Assembly: GCF_014205115.1 (NCBI RefSeq)
Contig: NZ_JACHMW010000001.1
Location: 2,646,987 to 2,710,986 of the forward strand
DNA: 64,000 nt
Direction: 5' to 3'
Origin: Micrococcus endophyticus
GTDB taxonomy: Bacteria > Actinomycetota > Actinomycetes > Actinomycetales > Micrococcaceae
Numbering within the stretch: position 1 is the first letter of the stretch; each line of letters begins with the position of its first letter. This document shows positions 8,544-16,380 of the stretch, one piece after another. The translations under genes and the position numbers were made by a program. Under the pieces are notes generated by a model. The model saw nothing but the letters and a program-made list of their open reading frames with translations. It searched no databases and was not told the origin of the DNA.

Positions 8544-9359
8544 TCAGCCCTCGCGCAGGTGGCGCAGGTGCGCGGCCACCGTCTGGACGGCCACGCGCGC
8601 CACGGTGCCCTCGAGCCCGGGGTAGATCCGCGGGGCCAGATGCTCGGGGGTGACGGTCGCGGCCTCGTCCTCGCCCAGCTCGGCGAGCGCCGCGCTGACC
8701 TGCGCCAGCCGGCCCTCGCGGTGGTGCCGGTAGTCGCGGGCGACGACGTCCAGCGGCTCCGGCACGGGCCCGTGCGCGGGCAGCACCGTGAGCGGGCCCG
8801 CCGCCTCGAGGCGACGCAGGCTGGCCAGGTAGTCGGTGAGCGTGCCGTCCGGGTGGTCGAGCATGGTGGTGCCCGAGCCGAGGATGGTGTCGCCCGTGAT
8901 GACCGCGCCGTGCGCGCCCGCGTCCGGGACGGCGAACGAGTAGGAGTCCGAGGTGTGGCCCGGGGTGTGCCACGCCAGCACCAGGGTGCCGGCGACGTCG
9001 ATCCGCTCGTCCCGCGTCAGGACGGCGGCCCCGCCGCGGCACCAGTCCGGGTCCGCGGCGCGCACGGGGGCGCCCGTGGCTGTGTGGAACGCGTCCACCC
9101 CGCCGGTGTGGTCGGCGTGCCGGTGCGTCACCAGGATGAGCGCGATCCGGCGCCCCTCGGCCGCCGCACGGACGCGCTCGAGGTGGGCGGCGGCGTCGTC
9201 CTCCGGGCCCGGGTCCACCACGACGGCCGCATCTGAGTCCGGTGCGGCGACCACGTACGTGTTGGTGCCCGCGAGGGTCATCGGGGAGGGGTTCTGGGCG
9301 GTCACGCAGCGCACCAGCGGGGCGGGCGTGAGGCCAGGCGTGGCGGGGGTCGTCGTCAT
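8544..9359 (-). CDS. Metallo-beta-lactamase fold hydrolase
   Basis: A 271-residue metallo-hydrolase with the HxHxDH metal motif (THRHADHTGG), the second His in WHTPGHT, the Asp in ITGDTILG and a C-terminal LPAHGP. The extra C-terminal winged-helix-like region (residues ~210-271, ending VAAHLRHLREG) matches the LACTB2-like/glyoxalase II-related branch. The substrate is not identifiable. ATG 9359 was chosen because a TACACT hexamer sits 7 nt upstream and no Shine-Dalgarno sequence exists in the 12-bp gap to the divergent neighbour, so the mRNA is probably leaderless. Confidence 0.9.
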   Translation of the reverse strand: MTTTPATPGLTPAPLVRCVTAQNPSPMTLAGTNTYVVAAPDSDAAVVVDPGPEDDAAAHLERVRAAAEGRRIALILVTHRHADHTGGVDAFHTATGAPVRAADPDWCRGGAAVLTRDERIDVAGTLVLAWHTPGHTSDSYSFAVPDAGAHGAVITGDTILGSGTTMLDHPDGTLTDYLASLRRLEAAGPLTVLPAHGPVPEPLDVVARDYRHHREGRLAQVSAALAELGEDEAATVTPEHLAPRIYPGLEGTVARVAVQTVAAHLRHLREG

Positions 9360-9372
9360 AGGCTCGAGTGTA
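9359..9372. promoter_or_regulatory. Interlocked divergent leaderless -10 elements
   Basis: TAGGCT (9359-9364, plus) lies 7 nt before ATG 9372, and TACACT (9372-9367, minus) lies 7 nt before ATG 9359. Each hexamer includes the first base of the opposite start codon. Both transcripts would begin at or near their start codons, and the two polymerases would exclude each other. Confidence 0.75.
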
Positions 9373-10523
9373 TGGAGAACCAGCAGACCGGCCAGGCCGC
9401 GGACCGCGGCACCATCGACACCCGCGAGGGGCTCAAGGGCAACTACGTGCAGTCGGGCGCCGAGTTCACGCGCGACACGAACTACATCACCGACCGGATC
9501 GTGGCAGACCCGGAGGCCGTGCGGGCCCTGCCCGTGGCCGAGCCGTCCACGGTCGGCCGCGTGGGCGGCGGGCTCACCGAGGGGGCCGAGGCGTGGCCCG
9601 TCGAGGCGGGCCGCTACCGCCTCGTGGCGGCGAGGGCGTGCCCGTGGGCGAACCGGACGATCATCGTGCGGCGCCTGCTCGGCCTGGAGGACGCGATCTC
9701 GCTGGGCACCCCGGGGCCGACCCACGACGAGCGATCCTGGACCTTCGACCTCGACGAGGGCGGGAAGGACCCCGTGCTCGGCACCGAGCGGCTCCAGGAG
9801 AACTACTTCACGCGGTTCCCCGACTACCCGCGGGGCATCACGGTGCCGGCGATCGTGGACGTGCCGACGGGCGGCGTCGTGACCAACGACTACCCGCAGA
9901 TCACCCTCGACCTCTCGACGGAGTGGACCGCGTTCCACCGCGACGGCGCCCCGCAGCTGATCCCCGACGCCGGGCCGGAGCGGGACGAGATGTTCGAGGT
10001 GATCAAGCGCGTGTTCACCGAGGTGAACAACGGCGTGTACCGGTGCGGCTTCGCGGGCTCGCAGGAGGCGTACGACGCCGCGTACGAGCGGCTGTGGGCC
10101 GCGATGGACTGGCTCGAGGAGCGACTGACGACGCGCCGCTTCCTGATGGGGGAGCGGATCACCGAGGCCGACGTGCGGCTGTTCACCACGCTGGTGCGGT
10201 TCGACCCCGTGTACCACGGGCACTTCAAGTGCAACCGGAACAGGCTGACCGAGATGCCGGCGCTGTGGGGCTACGCGCGGGACCTGTTCCAGACCCCGGG
10301 CTTCGGGGACACGATCGACTTCGCCCAGATCAAGGAGCACTACTACGTGGTGCACGAGGACATCAACCCGGCGGGCATCGTGCCCGCCGGCCCGGAGCTG
10401 GCGAGCTGGATGAGCGAGCACGGGCGTGAGGCGTTCGGCGGCGACCCGTGGGGCGGCGGCACCGCACCCGGGCCCGTGCGCGAGGGCGAAGAGGTCGACC
10501 CGGCGCACACCCCGCTGCACTGA
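9372..10523 (+). CDS. Glutathionyl-/mycothiolyl-hydroquinone reductase (Xi-class GST)
   Basis: A 383-residue Xi-class glutathione transferase-like protein. The catalytic Cys lies in ACPWANRTIIVRRLLGLE, and the family blocks SWTFD, GITVPAIVD, NDYPQIT and VYRCGFAGSQEAYD are present, with a C-terminal all-helical domain ending in INPAGIVPAGP. These enzymes reduce thiol-conjugated hydroquinones to the free hydroquinone. Actinobacteria use mycothiol rather than glutathione, so mycothiol is the likely thiol; this is family knowledge, not visible here. It starts at ATG 9372 with a leaderless-type promoter and diverges from the metallo-hydrolase. Two oriented repeats follow its stop. Confidence 0.93.
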   Translation: MENQQTGQAADRGTIDTREGLKGNYVQSGAEFTRDTNYITDRIVADPEAVRALPVAEPSTVGRVGGGLTEGAEAWPVEAGRYRLVAARACPWANRTIIVRRLLGLEDAISLGTPGPTHDERSWTFDLDEGGKDPVLGTERLQENYFTRFPDYPRGITVPAIVDVPTGGVVTNDYPQITLDLSTEWTAFHRDGAPQLIPDAGPERDEMFEVIKRVFTEVNNGVYRCGFAGSQEAYDAAYERLWAAMDWLEERLTTRRFLMGERITEADVRLFTTLVRFDPVYHGHFKCNRNRLTEMPALWGYARDLFQTPGFGDTIDFAQIKEHYYVVHEDINPAGIVPAGPELASWMSEHGREAFGGDPWGGGTAPGPVREGEEVDPAHTPLH

Positions 10524-10533
10524 CCCGCCCCCG

Positions 10534-10613
10534 CTTTCGTTCGGGAAACGGGAGCCTTCACGGGCACTTTCGTTCGGGAAACGGGAGCCTTCCGGGCCCG
10601 GCTTCCCGCACGA
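10534..10613 (+). repeat. 3'-oriented intergenic repeat, two full copies plus an inverted fragment
   Basis: Two copies of the TTTCGTTCGGGAAACGGGAG element occupy 10534-10559 and 10567-10592, a 33-bp period, starting 10 nt after the upstream stop. A partial inverted copy (TTCCCGCACGA) lies at 10603-10613. The same element recurs at 26066-26123 and 26289-26409. Confidence 0.9.
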
Positions 10614-10706
10614 CAGCGCTGGGGGACGACGACGGCGCGCACCCGGCGATTGAGGCTCGCCTGCCCTTCGTGGCGGGCGGGCCCCGACCGGAGCATCCTG
10701 GTCCCC

Positions 10707-11474
10707 ATGAACGAGTCCACCGCCCCCTCCGAGCCCACCGTCCGTGACGACGTCGCCGCCTCCTCCGGCCACGCCGGCCCCGAGCCGCACGCCGGCGGCG
10801 GGCTGCACGAGCGCCTGAACTGGCTGCGCGCCGGCGTGCTCGGCGCGAACGACGGCATCGTCTCCGTCGCCGCCACCGTGGTGGGCGTGGCGGGAGCGAC
10901 GACGGCGGTCGCCCCGGTCGCGATCGCCGGCGTGGCCGCCGTCGTGGGCGGCGCCGTGTCCATGGCGCTGGGGGAGTACGTGTCCGTGTCCTCGTCCTCG
11001 GACTCGCAGAAGGCGCTGATCGCCAAGGAGCGCCGCGAGCTGGCCGAGGACCCGGAGGGCGAGCTCGAGGAGCTCGTCGGCCTGTACGAGGCTGAGGGCC
11101 TGAGCCGCGCCACCGCGGAGACCGTGGCCCGCGAGCTCACCGAGAAGGACGCGCTCAAGGCCCACCTGCGGGCCGAGCTGGGGATGGACGAGACCGGCGT
11201 CGTCAGCCCGTGGTCGGCGGCCGGCGCCTCGTTCGTGGCGTTCCTCCTCGGCGCGCTGCTGCCGTTCCTGACGATCATCCTCGCGCCCGTGGACATCCGG
11301 GTGGCGCTGACCTTCGTCACCACGCTGCTCGCGCTCGCGGTGACCGGCGGCATGGGCGCGTGGCTCGGCGGCGCCCGGGTCCTGCCGGCCATGGTGCGCG
11401 TGGTGATCGGCGGCGCGCTCGCCCTGGCCCTCACGTTCGCGGTGGGCGCCTGGCTCGGGACGACGGTGGCCTGA
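10707..11474 (+). CDS. VIT1/CCC1-family transporter
   Basis: A 255-residue membrane protein with the VIT1 core: HERLNWLRAGVLGANDGIVSVAA, then a small-residue helix, MALGEYVSVSSSSDSQKAL and an acidic amphipathic helix-rich loop (about residues 110-165) that in this family binds metal. Three more helices follow. Relatives move Fe2+ or Mn2+ across membranes, and the acidic loop is retained, so metal export is plausible. ATG 10707 was chosen; a CATCCT hexamer lies 7 nt upstream and no Shine-Dalgarno is evident. The next gene starts 18 bp after its stop. Confidence 0.9.
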   Translation: MNESTAPSEPTVRDDVAASSGHAGPEPHAGGGLHERLNWLRAGVLGANDGIVSVAATVVGVAGATTAVAPVAIAGVAAVVGGAVSMALGEYVSVSSSSDSQKALIAKERRELAEDPEGELEELVGLYEAEGLSRATAETVARELTEKDALKAHLRAELGMDETGVVSPWSAAGASFVAFLLGALLPFLTIILAPVDIRVALTFVTTLLALAVTGGMGAWLGGARVLPAMVRVVIGGALALALTFAVGAWLGTTVA

Positions 11475-11491
11475 GCGGGCAGGATGGCCGC

Positions 11492-11992
11492 ATGAGCGAG
11501 CCGGAGCGTACGAGACCCGAGACCACGCCCGACGGCCACCACATCGTCGTGGACGGCCGGAAGTGGCGCGCCCAGGACCCGCACATCCCGGCGGCGCTCG
11601 CGGGCGAGCTCGTGAAGGGGCTCATGGCCGCGCGTCGACTCGTCCGCACGGACCCGACGACGGCGCGCCCCCGCGTCCAGGACGCGAAGGTCGCGCTGGG
11701 GGAGCGCGGCGACCCGTGGTGGGAGCCCACCCCGGAGGGCACACGCGAGCGGCTGGCCGCCGCGATGCGGACGCTGCTGCGCCAGCGGGATGAGGGGAAG
11801 ACCATCTGCCCCTCCGACGCCGCGCGCGTGGCCGGGGGAGAGGCGTGGCGCGACCTCATGGACGAGGCCCGCGCCGTGGCCGCGGAGCTGCACGCGGCCG
11901 GCGCCGTGGAGGTGCGGCAGAGGGGCGAGCGCGTGAACCCGGCCGCGGCGCGGGGCCCGATCCGGCTGGCGGAGGGGCCGCAGCTGGGCTGA
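11492..11992 (+). CDS. DUF3253 domain protein
   Basis: A 166-residue cytoplasmic protein. The C-terminal half (about residues 80-155) has the DUF3253 pattern: TICPSDAARVAGG, W-R-D-L-M, a helix, then VEVRQRGERVNP and RGPIRL. This looks like a small winged-helix fold. The N-terminal half (GHHIVVDGRKWRAQDPHIP and GDPWWEPTP) is an added segment whose relatives I do not recognise. Function is unknown. A CAGGAT hexamer lies 6 nt before ATG 11492. Confidence 0.8.
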   Translation: MSEPERTRPETTPDGHHIVVDGRKWRAQDPHIPAALAGELVKGLMAARRLVRTDPTTARPRVQDAKVALGERGDPWWEPTPEGTRERLAAAMRTLLRQRDEGKTICPSDAARVAGGEAWRDLMDEARAVAAELHAAGAVEVRQRGERVNPAAARGPIRLAEGPQLG

Positions 11993-12047
11993 CGGCTGGA
12001 GTGGCGGTGCCTTCCCGCCCACCGCGAGGAGGGCGCAGGGTGGAGGC

Positions 12048-12329
12048 ATGGCCACGCAGAAGAAGTCCGAGTCCGACACCCCGCAGATCAAGGACCCCGA
12101 GATGTACGAGGCGCTCCGCCGAGACGGCGCCTCGAAGGAGAAGGCCGCGCGCATCTCCAATGCGGCCGCCCGCGACGGGCGCGAGGAGGTCGCGGAGCGC
12201 GGCGGCGAGTCCGAGTCCTACGAGGAGTGGACCGTGGACGAGCTCGAGGACCGCGCCAAGGAGTTGGACCTCACCGGGTACTCGGACAAGCGCAAGGACG
12301 AACTCATCGCGATGCTGCGGGAGCACTGA
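12048..12329 (+). CDS. Small acidic protein with Rho N-terminal (SAP-like) domain
   Basis: A 93-residue, highly charged protein. The C-terminal ~40 residues (EEWTVDELEDRAKELDLTGYSDKRKDELIAMLREH region) form a two-helix Rho_N/SAP-like motif, a nucleic-acid-binding fold. The N-terminal half (DPEMYEALRRDGASKEKAARISNAAA) resembles small actinobacterial proteins of unknown role. A CAGGGT hexamer lies 6 nt before ATG 12048, so the mRNA may be leaderless. DNA or RNA binding is inferred from the fold only. Confidence 0.82.
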   Translation: MATQKKSESDTPQIKDPEMYEALRRDGASKEKAARISNAAARDGREEVAERGGESESYEEWTVDELEDRAKELDLTGYSDKRKDELIAMLREH

Positions 12330-12478
12330 GCGCTGAGCACCGAGCCTCCTGCCGCCGTCTGGAACCCGCCGCCTCCAGGGGCCTGACGACGTCCCCCGGA
12401 CGGGAGAAGGATGGAGGCGCGTCCGCATCCCCGAGGGGCCCGGCCGATCCGGGCCGTGACGCGTCAGGAGGAGCATCC

Positions 12479-13540
12479 ATGACCACCATGAAGGCCGTCC
12501 GTTTCACCGCCTACAAGACGTTCCCGGAGCTCAAGGAGATCGAGCGTCCCGCCCCCGGCCCCGGCGAGGTGCTGCTCAAGGTGGCCGGCGCCGGCGCCTG
12601 CCACTCGGACGTCGCCGTCTACGACGAGTTCGAGCCCGGCATGAACCCGCTCGTGGACCCGGAGTACACGCTGGGCCACGAGACGTCCGGCTGGGTGGAG
12701 GAGCTCGGCGAGGGCGTCACCGGCTTCGAGGTCGGCTCCGCGCAGCTCGTCTACGGCCCAGTGGGCTGCGGCCACTGCCCGGCCTGCTCGCGCGGCCAGG
12801 ACACCTACTGCCAGAACGTGGCCGAGATGGACTACGCCGGCATCGGCCTGGGCCGCGACGGCGGCATGGCCGAGTACGTGACCGTGCCGGCCCGCAACCT
12901 CGTCCCCCTGGGCGACGCCGACCCCGTCCCCGCCTCGGCCCTCGCCGACGCCGGCCTCACCCCGTACCACGCGATCAAGCTGGCCCTGCCGCGCCTGAAC
13001 CGCGCCGGCGCCTACGCGCTCGTGGTGGGCCTGGGCGGCCTGGGCCTGATGGCCGTGCAGATCCTCAAGGCCCTGACCGGCGCCACCGTGATCGCCACGG
13101 ACATGAAGCCCGAGGCCATGGCGGAGGCGGAGAAGTACGGCGCGGTGACCGTGCCCTCCGGTGAGGACCAGGTGGCCCGCATCCGCGAGATCACCGGCGG
13201 CCGCGGCGTGGACGCCGCCTTCGACTTCGTGGGCATCGCCGCCACCGCCCGCGCCGCCCTGGACTCGGCCGCCGTGCAGTCCCGCGTGACCATCGTGGGC
13301 ATCGGCAACGGCTCCACGATCGACTGGTCCTTCCTCTCCACGCCGTACGAGGCGGAGCTGGTGACCACCTACTGGGGCACCGTCGAGGAGCTGCACGAGC
13401 TCGCCGGCCTCTACCGGGACGGCAAGGTCGAGCCGCTCTACACCACCTACGCGATGGACGGCGCCCTGCAGGCCTACCGCGACCTGCAGGACGGCAAGAT
13501 CTCCGGCCGCGCCGTCGTCGTGCCCCACGGCCAGGCCTGA
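12479..13540 (+). CDS. Zinc-dependent alcohol dehydrogenase (MDR superfamily)
   Basis: A 353-residue medium-chain dehydrogenase. Catalytic-zinc residues are in GACHSDVAVYD and LGHETSGWVEELG; the structural-zinc Cys cluster is CGHCPACSRGQDTYC. The Rossmann glycine motif is VVGLGGLGLMAVQ, and ATDMKPEAMAEAEKYGA continues the cofactor site with Asp at the position favouring NAD. It should interconvert alcohols and aldehydes or ketones with NAD(H); the substrate is not evident. ATG 12479 has AGGAGGAGC upstream. It forms its own unit, closed by the hairpin at 13555-13587. Confidence 0.93.
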   Translation: MTTMKAVRFTAYKTFPELKEIERPAPGPGEVLLKVAGAGACHSDVAVYDEFEPGMNPLVDPEYTLGHETSGWVEELGEGVTGFEVGSAQLVYGPVGCGHCPACSRGQDTYCQNVAEMDYAGIGLGRDGGMAEYVTVPARNLVPLGDADPVPASALADAGLTPYHAIKLALPRLNRAGAYALVVGLGGLGLMAVQILKALTGATVIATDMKPEAMAEAEKYGAVTVPSGEDQVARIREITGGRGVDAAFDFVGIAATARAALDSAAVQSRVTIVGIGNGSTIDWSFLSTPYEAELVTTYWGTVEELHELAGLYRDGKVEPLYTTYAMDGALQAYRDLQDGKISGRAVVVPHGQA

Positions 13541-13554
13541 CCCGCCCCGGCCAC

Positions 13555-13587
13555 GGCGTCCCGCCCCGCATCCCGGGGCGGGGCGCC
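13555..13587 (+). terminator. Hairpin terminator after alcohol dehydrogenase
   Basis: A 14-bp stem with one G-T pair (13555-13568 with 13574-13587) and a CATCC loop starts 14 nt after the stop. No T tract. Confidence 0.75.
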
Positions 13588-13593
13588 GTCCCC

Positions 13594-13809
13594 GTGCCCG
13601 GTGGACGTTCCGGGCCGCGGCGGCCCCGGAGGATGCCCGCGTCGAGCTCACCGTGGACGTGGACGGCCGGGCAGACCGTGGCCGTCCTGGAGGCGATGAA
13701 GACGGAGACGCCCGTGACGGCCCCGGCGGCGGGCGTCCTGCGGCGGGAGGCACTGGCGCCCGGGGCGGGCGTGGCCCGCGGACAGCGGCTGGCCCGCATC
13801 GAGTCCTGA
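13594..13809 (+). pseudogene. Remnant of a biotinyl (biotin/lipoyl attachment) domain
   Basis: The frame reads AGQTVAVLEAMKTETPVTAP-AAGVL and then GAGVARGQRLARIES, the biotin-acceptor half of a biotinyl domain with the EAMKTE motif and its Lys. The first half of the domain is not intact in this frame. A neighbouring frame from about 13622 reads VELTVDVDGR, which could be the missing strands before a frameshift. No convincing start, ribosome-binding site or partner carboxylase is present, and a terminator lies immediately upstream. I read it as the residue of a lost urea- or acyl-CoA-carboxylase gene. A functional 71-residue protein from GTG 13594 is less likely. Confidence 0.55.
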
Positions 13810-13899
13810 CGCGGACCGGACCGGGGCCCGCAACACGCCGGGGTCCCGGTCCGGTCCCGTTGAGTCGCCGTCCCGGTGCTGACCTGGCACGATCACCCC

Positions 13900-14571
13900 A
13901 TGACCTCCGCCGACCACCGACCCGAGCCCGACACCGCGCCGGAGCCCGAGGCCTTCCCCGCGCTGGAGGATCCGTACCGGCGCAGCCTGCTGACGAACGA
14001 GCAGCGCAACGCGTGGGCCGCCCTCTCGGCGGCGTGCCTCGGCCTCGTGTCCCAGATGGAGTCCGACCTGCACCGGGACGCGGGCCTGACCCCCTTCGAG
14101 TTCCACCTCCTCTACGTGCTGGGCGCGGAGGAGGCCAGCCGCGAAGCCGAGGGCACGATGCCCATGAGCCGCGCGGCGCAGCTCGTGGACTCTTCCCTCT
14201 CCCGCCTGTCCCACGTGGTGCGGCGCATCGAGGAGCGCGGCTGGGTGGAGCGGCGCCCCTCGGCCGAGGACGCGCGCGTCACCCTCGTCAGCCTGACCCC
14301 CGAGGGCCGGCGTCGCATGGAGGCCGCCGTCCCCGCCTACGACCGGATGGTCTGCCGCGTCTTCGTGGACCACATGGCGGAGGAGGACCTCGCCGAGGTC
14401 ACGCGGCTGTCGATGCGGCTGCTGGCCGGGCTGCGCGAGGACCACTGGCTGTTCGACGCCATGGACCCGGACGGGTCCCGGCGGGCGGGCGCCGCCGGGG
14501 CCGACGCCGGGGCCGTGACCGGGGCCACGGGGGAGTCCGAGGCGGATTCCGAGGGCCGGCCGGCGAGTTGA
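13900..14571 (+). CDS. MarR-family transcriptional regulator
   Basis: A 223-residue MarR protein. Residues ~55-150 hold the winged helix: LTPFEFHLLYVLG, SRAAQLVDSSLSRLSHVVRRIEERGWVERR and the wing EDARVTLVSLTPEGRRRM. The Ala/Gly/Glu-rich last 35 residues are likely disordered. It should bind DNA as a dimer and respond to small ligands. The target is unknown and no transporter or enzyme is divergent from it. A CACGAT hexamer lies 6 nt before ATG 13900, fitting a leaderless mRNA. An upstream in-frame GTG at 13876 is possible but lacks support. Its stop codon overlaps the -35 box of the ribosomal protein operon. Confidence 0.9.
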   Translation: MTSADHRPEPDTAPEPEAFPALEDPYRRSLLTNEQRNAWAALSAACLGLVSQMESDLHRDAGLTPFEFHLLYVLGAEEASREAEGTMPMSRAAQLVDSSLSRLSHVVRRIEERGWVERRPSAEDARVTLVSLTPEGRRRMEAAVPAYDRMVCRVFVDHMAEEDLAEVTRLSMRLLAGLREDHWLFDAMDPDGSRRAGAAGADAGAVTGATGESEADSEGRPAS

Positions 14572-14597
14572 TCCCGCGCCCTCGCATCGCGTAGGGT
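14568..14597 (+). promoter_or_regulatory. Promoter of the rpmB-rpmG-rpsN operon
   Basis: TTGATC (14568-14573) and TAGGGT (14592-14597) are separated by 18 bp. The -35 box contains the TGA stop of the MarR gene. This is the best sigma-70-type promoter before rpmB and would give a leader of about 320 nt. Confidence 0.7.
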
Positions 14598-14604
14598 AGG
14601 ACGG

Positions 14605-14922
14605 CGCACGCCGCGTTGTTCTCGCTGTTCCCCGGTCAGGTGACCGGACGGACGGAGGGTCGGAAAAGCAACGCGCTCCCGCAGACCGGATCCCGGAACG
14701 CCGTCACAGCGGACCGGGGCTCACCGTCCACACCAGCGATCCCATAAGGCACTTCGGTTGGCTCTCACCCAGCCTGGTCCACCTTTTCGAGAAGTCGCAG
14801 TAAGAGTGCGGTGTCCACACCCGGGGCGGGGCTCACAACAGGCCCTGCGCGGACTCGTCCGCGCAGCGCCGCCATGCGGGTTCCGCCCGTCCTTTTACTA
14901 CTACTTGCCACGAGGAGTGATC
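14605..14922 (+). other. Long untranslated leader of rpmB
   Basis: No supported gene lies in this interval. It holds short inverted repeats such as CCGGTCAGGTGACCGG (near 14634-14650) and GGTTGG with CCAGCC (near 14757-14776), an A/T-richer block around 14780-14805, and an unusual TTTTACTACTACTTG just before the ribosome-binding site GAGGAG. A structured, possibly autoregulatory mRNA leader is plausible; no known ribosomal-leader or zinc-repressor motif was recognised. Confidence 0.5.
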
Positions 14923-15159
14923 ATGGCAGCTCACTGCCAGGTAACCGGGGCTGGGCCGGGATTCGGCCACAGCATCTCCCACTCGCACCGTCGCACCAAG
15001 CGCCGGTTCGACCCGAACATCCAGAAGAAGACCTACTGGGTCCCCTCCCTGCGCCGCAACGTCACCCTGACGCTGTCCGCCAAGGGCATCAAGACCATCG
15101 ACGTGCGCGGGATCGACGCCGTCGTGGCGGACCTGATCGCGAAGGGAGTGAAGCTCTGA
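14923..15159 (+). CDS. rpmB: 50S ribosomal protein bL28
   Basis: A 78-residue bL28 starting [29 protein letters not shown]. Only one Cys is present, so the zinc-binding CxxC pairs of the C-plus form are absent and this is the zinc-independent type. It sits in the large-subunit E-site region. ATG 14923 has GAGGAG 6 nt upstream; a longer frame upstream has no family support. It is the first gene of a three-gene ribosomal operon; rpmG starts after a single base. Confidence 0.97.
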   Translation: MAAHCQVTGAGPGFGHSISHSHRRTKRRFDPNIQKKTYWVPSLRRNVTLTLSAKGIKTIDVRGIDAVVADLIAKGVKL

Positions 15160-15160
15160 C

Positions 15161-15328
15161 ATGGCCAAGGACAAGGACGTTCGTCCGATCATCAAGCTGA
15201 AGTCCACCGCCGGCACCGGGTACACCTACGTGACCCGCAAGAACCGCCGCAACAACCCGGACCGCATCACCCTGAAGAAGTACGACCCGGTGGTCCGCAA
15301 GCACGTCGACTTCCGAGAGGAGCGCTGA
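15161..15328 (+). CDS. rpmG: 50S ribosomal protein bL33
   Basis: A 55-residue bL33 ([20 protein letters not shown] start, then [16 protein letters not shown] and the basic end). It has no Cys, so it is the zinc-independent form. It begins one base after the rpmB stop and ends one base before rpsN, so the three genes are translationally coupled. Confidence 0.97.
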   Translation: MAKDKDVRPIIKLKSTAGTGYTYVTRKNRRNNPDRITLKKYDPVVRKHVDFREER

Positions 15329-15329
15329 G

Positions 15330-15635
15330 ATGGCCAAGAAGTCCAAGATCGCCAAGAACGAGCAGCGCAAGGCCATCGTCGCCCGCTACGCCGAGAAGCG
15401 TCTCGAGCTGCGCAAGACCCTCGTGGACCCGAACGCCTCGGACGAGGCCCGCGAGGCCGCTCGCCTGGGCCTGCAGAAGCTGCCCCGCGACGCCTCCCCG
15501 GTGCGCGTGCGCAACCGCGACGCCATCGACGGCCGTCCGCGCGGCACCTTCCAGCGCTTCGGCATCTCCCGCGTGCGCTTCCGCGACATGGCGCACCGTG
15601 GCGAGCTGCCCGGCGTGACCAAGTCCTCCTGGTGA
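15330..15635 (+). CDS. rpsN: 30S ribosomal protein uS14 (long, zinc-free form)
   Basis: A 101-residue uS14 of the long form, lacking the four zinc-binding Cys residues of the short form. Typical blocks are [28 protein letters not shown] and [23 protein letters not shown]. It assembles into the 30S head. The ribosome-binding site GAGAGGAG lies inside the end of rpmG. With bL28 and bL33 it forms the set that in other actinobacteria is often the low-zinc alternative; whether a second set exists here cannot be seen. Confidence 0.97.
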   Translation: MAKKSKIAKNEQRKAIVARYAEKRLELRKTLVDPNASDEAREAARLGLQKLPRDASPVRVRNRDAIDGRPRGTFQRFGISRVRFRDMAHRGELPGVTKSSW

Positions 15636-15680
15636 CCCCCGCTCCCCGCTGACGCGCGTCGGCGGGGCAGGGTCCCACCC

Positions 15681-15724
15681 CGACGGCGGCCGCACCCTCC
15701 TCACGGAGGGTGCGGCCGCCGTCG
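15681..15724 (+). terminator. Strong hairpin terminator after rpsN
   Basis: A perfect 20-bp stem (15681-15700 with 15705-15724) closes on a TCAC loop. The 3' side continues GTCGTGT, with no T tract. Confidence 0.85.
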
Positions 15725-15927
15725 TCGTGTCCGGGGCCCGGATCGTGCTCGCCGCCCGCCCGCTCCGGGGGCGCCGCGGGCGCTCCGGCGGGGAGAAAAC
15801 CGGAGAAAAGGGCGGATTCACGCCGATCAGGGGGCGCTTCCGGGGCCTCGAGGTGGTACGTTCGCAACTGGCAACCCGGTCCGAACGGTCCGGGACCCGT
15901 GAAACCGACGTCCCATAGGGAGGACCC

Positions 15928-16209
15928 ATGGCCATGAACCGCAAGGAACTCGTCGCCGCCGTCGCCGAGCGCTCCGGCAACACCCAGGCCGCCGTCAGCG
16001 ATGTGCTGGACGCCCTCTTCGAGGTGTTCACCGCCCAGGTGAAGAAGGGCGAGAAGGTCTCGATCCCCGGCTGGATGGCCGTGGAGCGCACCGAGCGCAA
16101 GGAGCGCACCGGTCGCAACCCGCGCACCGGTGAGGAGATCACCATCCCCGCGGGCTACTCCGTGAAGGTGACCGCCGGCTCCAAGCTCAAGGCCGCCGCC
16201 TCCGAGTGA
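15928..16209 (+). CDS. hup: DNA-binding protein HU
   Basis: A 93-residue HU-family histone-like protein with the beta-arm sequence RKERTGRNPRTGEEITIPAGYSV and the dimer core of helices 1 and 2. It bends and compacts DNA as a dimer. It lacks the long Lys/Ala-rich tail of mycobacterial and streptomycete HupB/HupS. AGGGAGGACCC precedes ATG 15928; an internal ATG at 15934 is possible. The leader has TACGTT (15857-15862) as a possible -10 and an imperfect palindrome at 15875-15894. Confidence 0.96.
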   Translation: MAMNRKELVAAVAERSGNTQAAVSDVLDALFEVFTAQVKKGEKVSIPGWMAVERTERKERTGRNPRTGEEITIPAGYSVKVTAGSKLKAAASE

Positions 16210-16256
16210 TCCCGGCCGCGGAGCGGGCCTTGCGGCCCGTCCCGCGTCGCCGCACC

Positions 16257-16288
16257 ACGGGCGTCCCACCGCAGGGTGGGGCGCCCGT
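16257..16288 (+). terminator. Hairpin terminator after hup
   Basis: A 14-bp stem with one G-T pair (16257-16270 with 16275-16288) and a GCAG loop. The 3' flank is CGTCGTCTCC. Confidence 0.8.
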
Positions 16289-16380
16289 CGTCGTCTCCGG
16301 GGCGGTCCCGGACCCGGCGTAGGATGGCAGGGTCCCCAGCCGGTCGTCGCCGACCGGGCCCGTGCGAGAGGAGCCGAGGC

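Noticed and set aside
10534..10613. Insertion-sequence terminal repeats or MITE
   Set aside because: No transposase, no target-site duplication seen, and copies follow gene 3' ends in a fixed orientation.
15875..15894. Operator palindrome in the hup leader
   Set aside because: Imperfect (central mismatch) and no regulator is linked; noted in the hup entry only.
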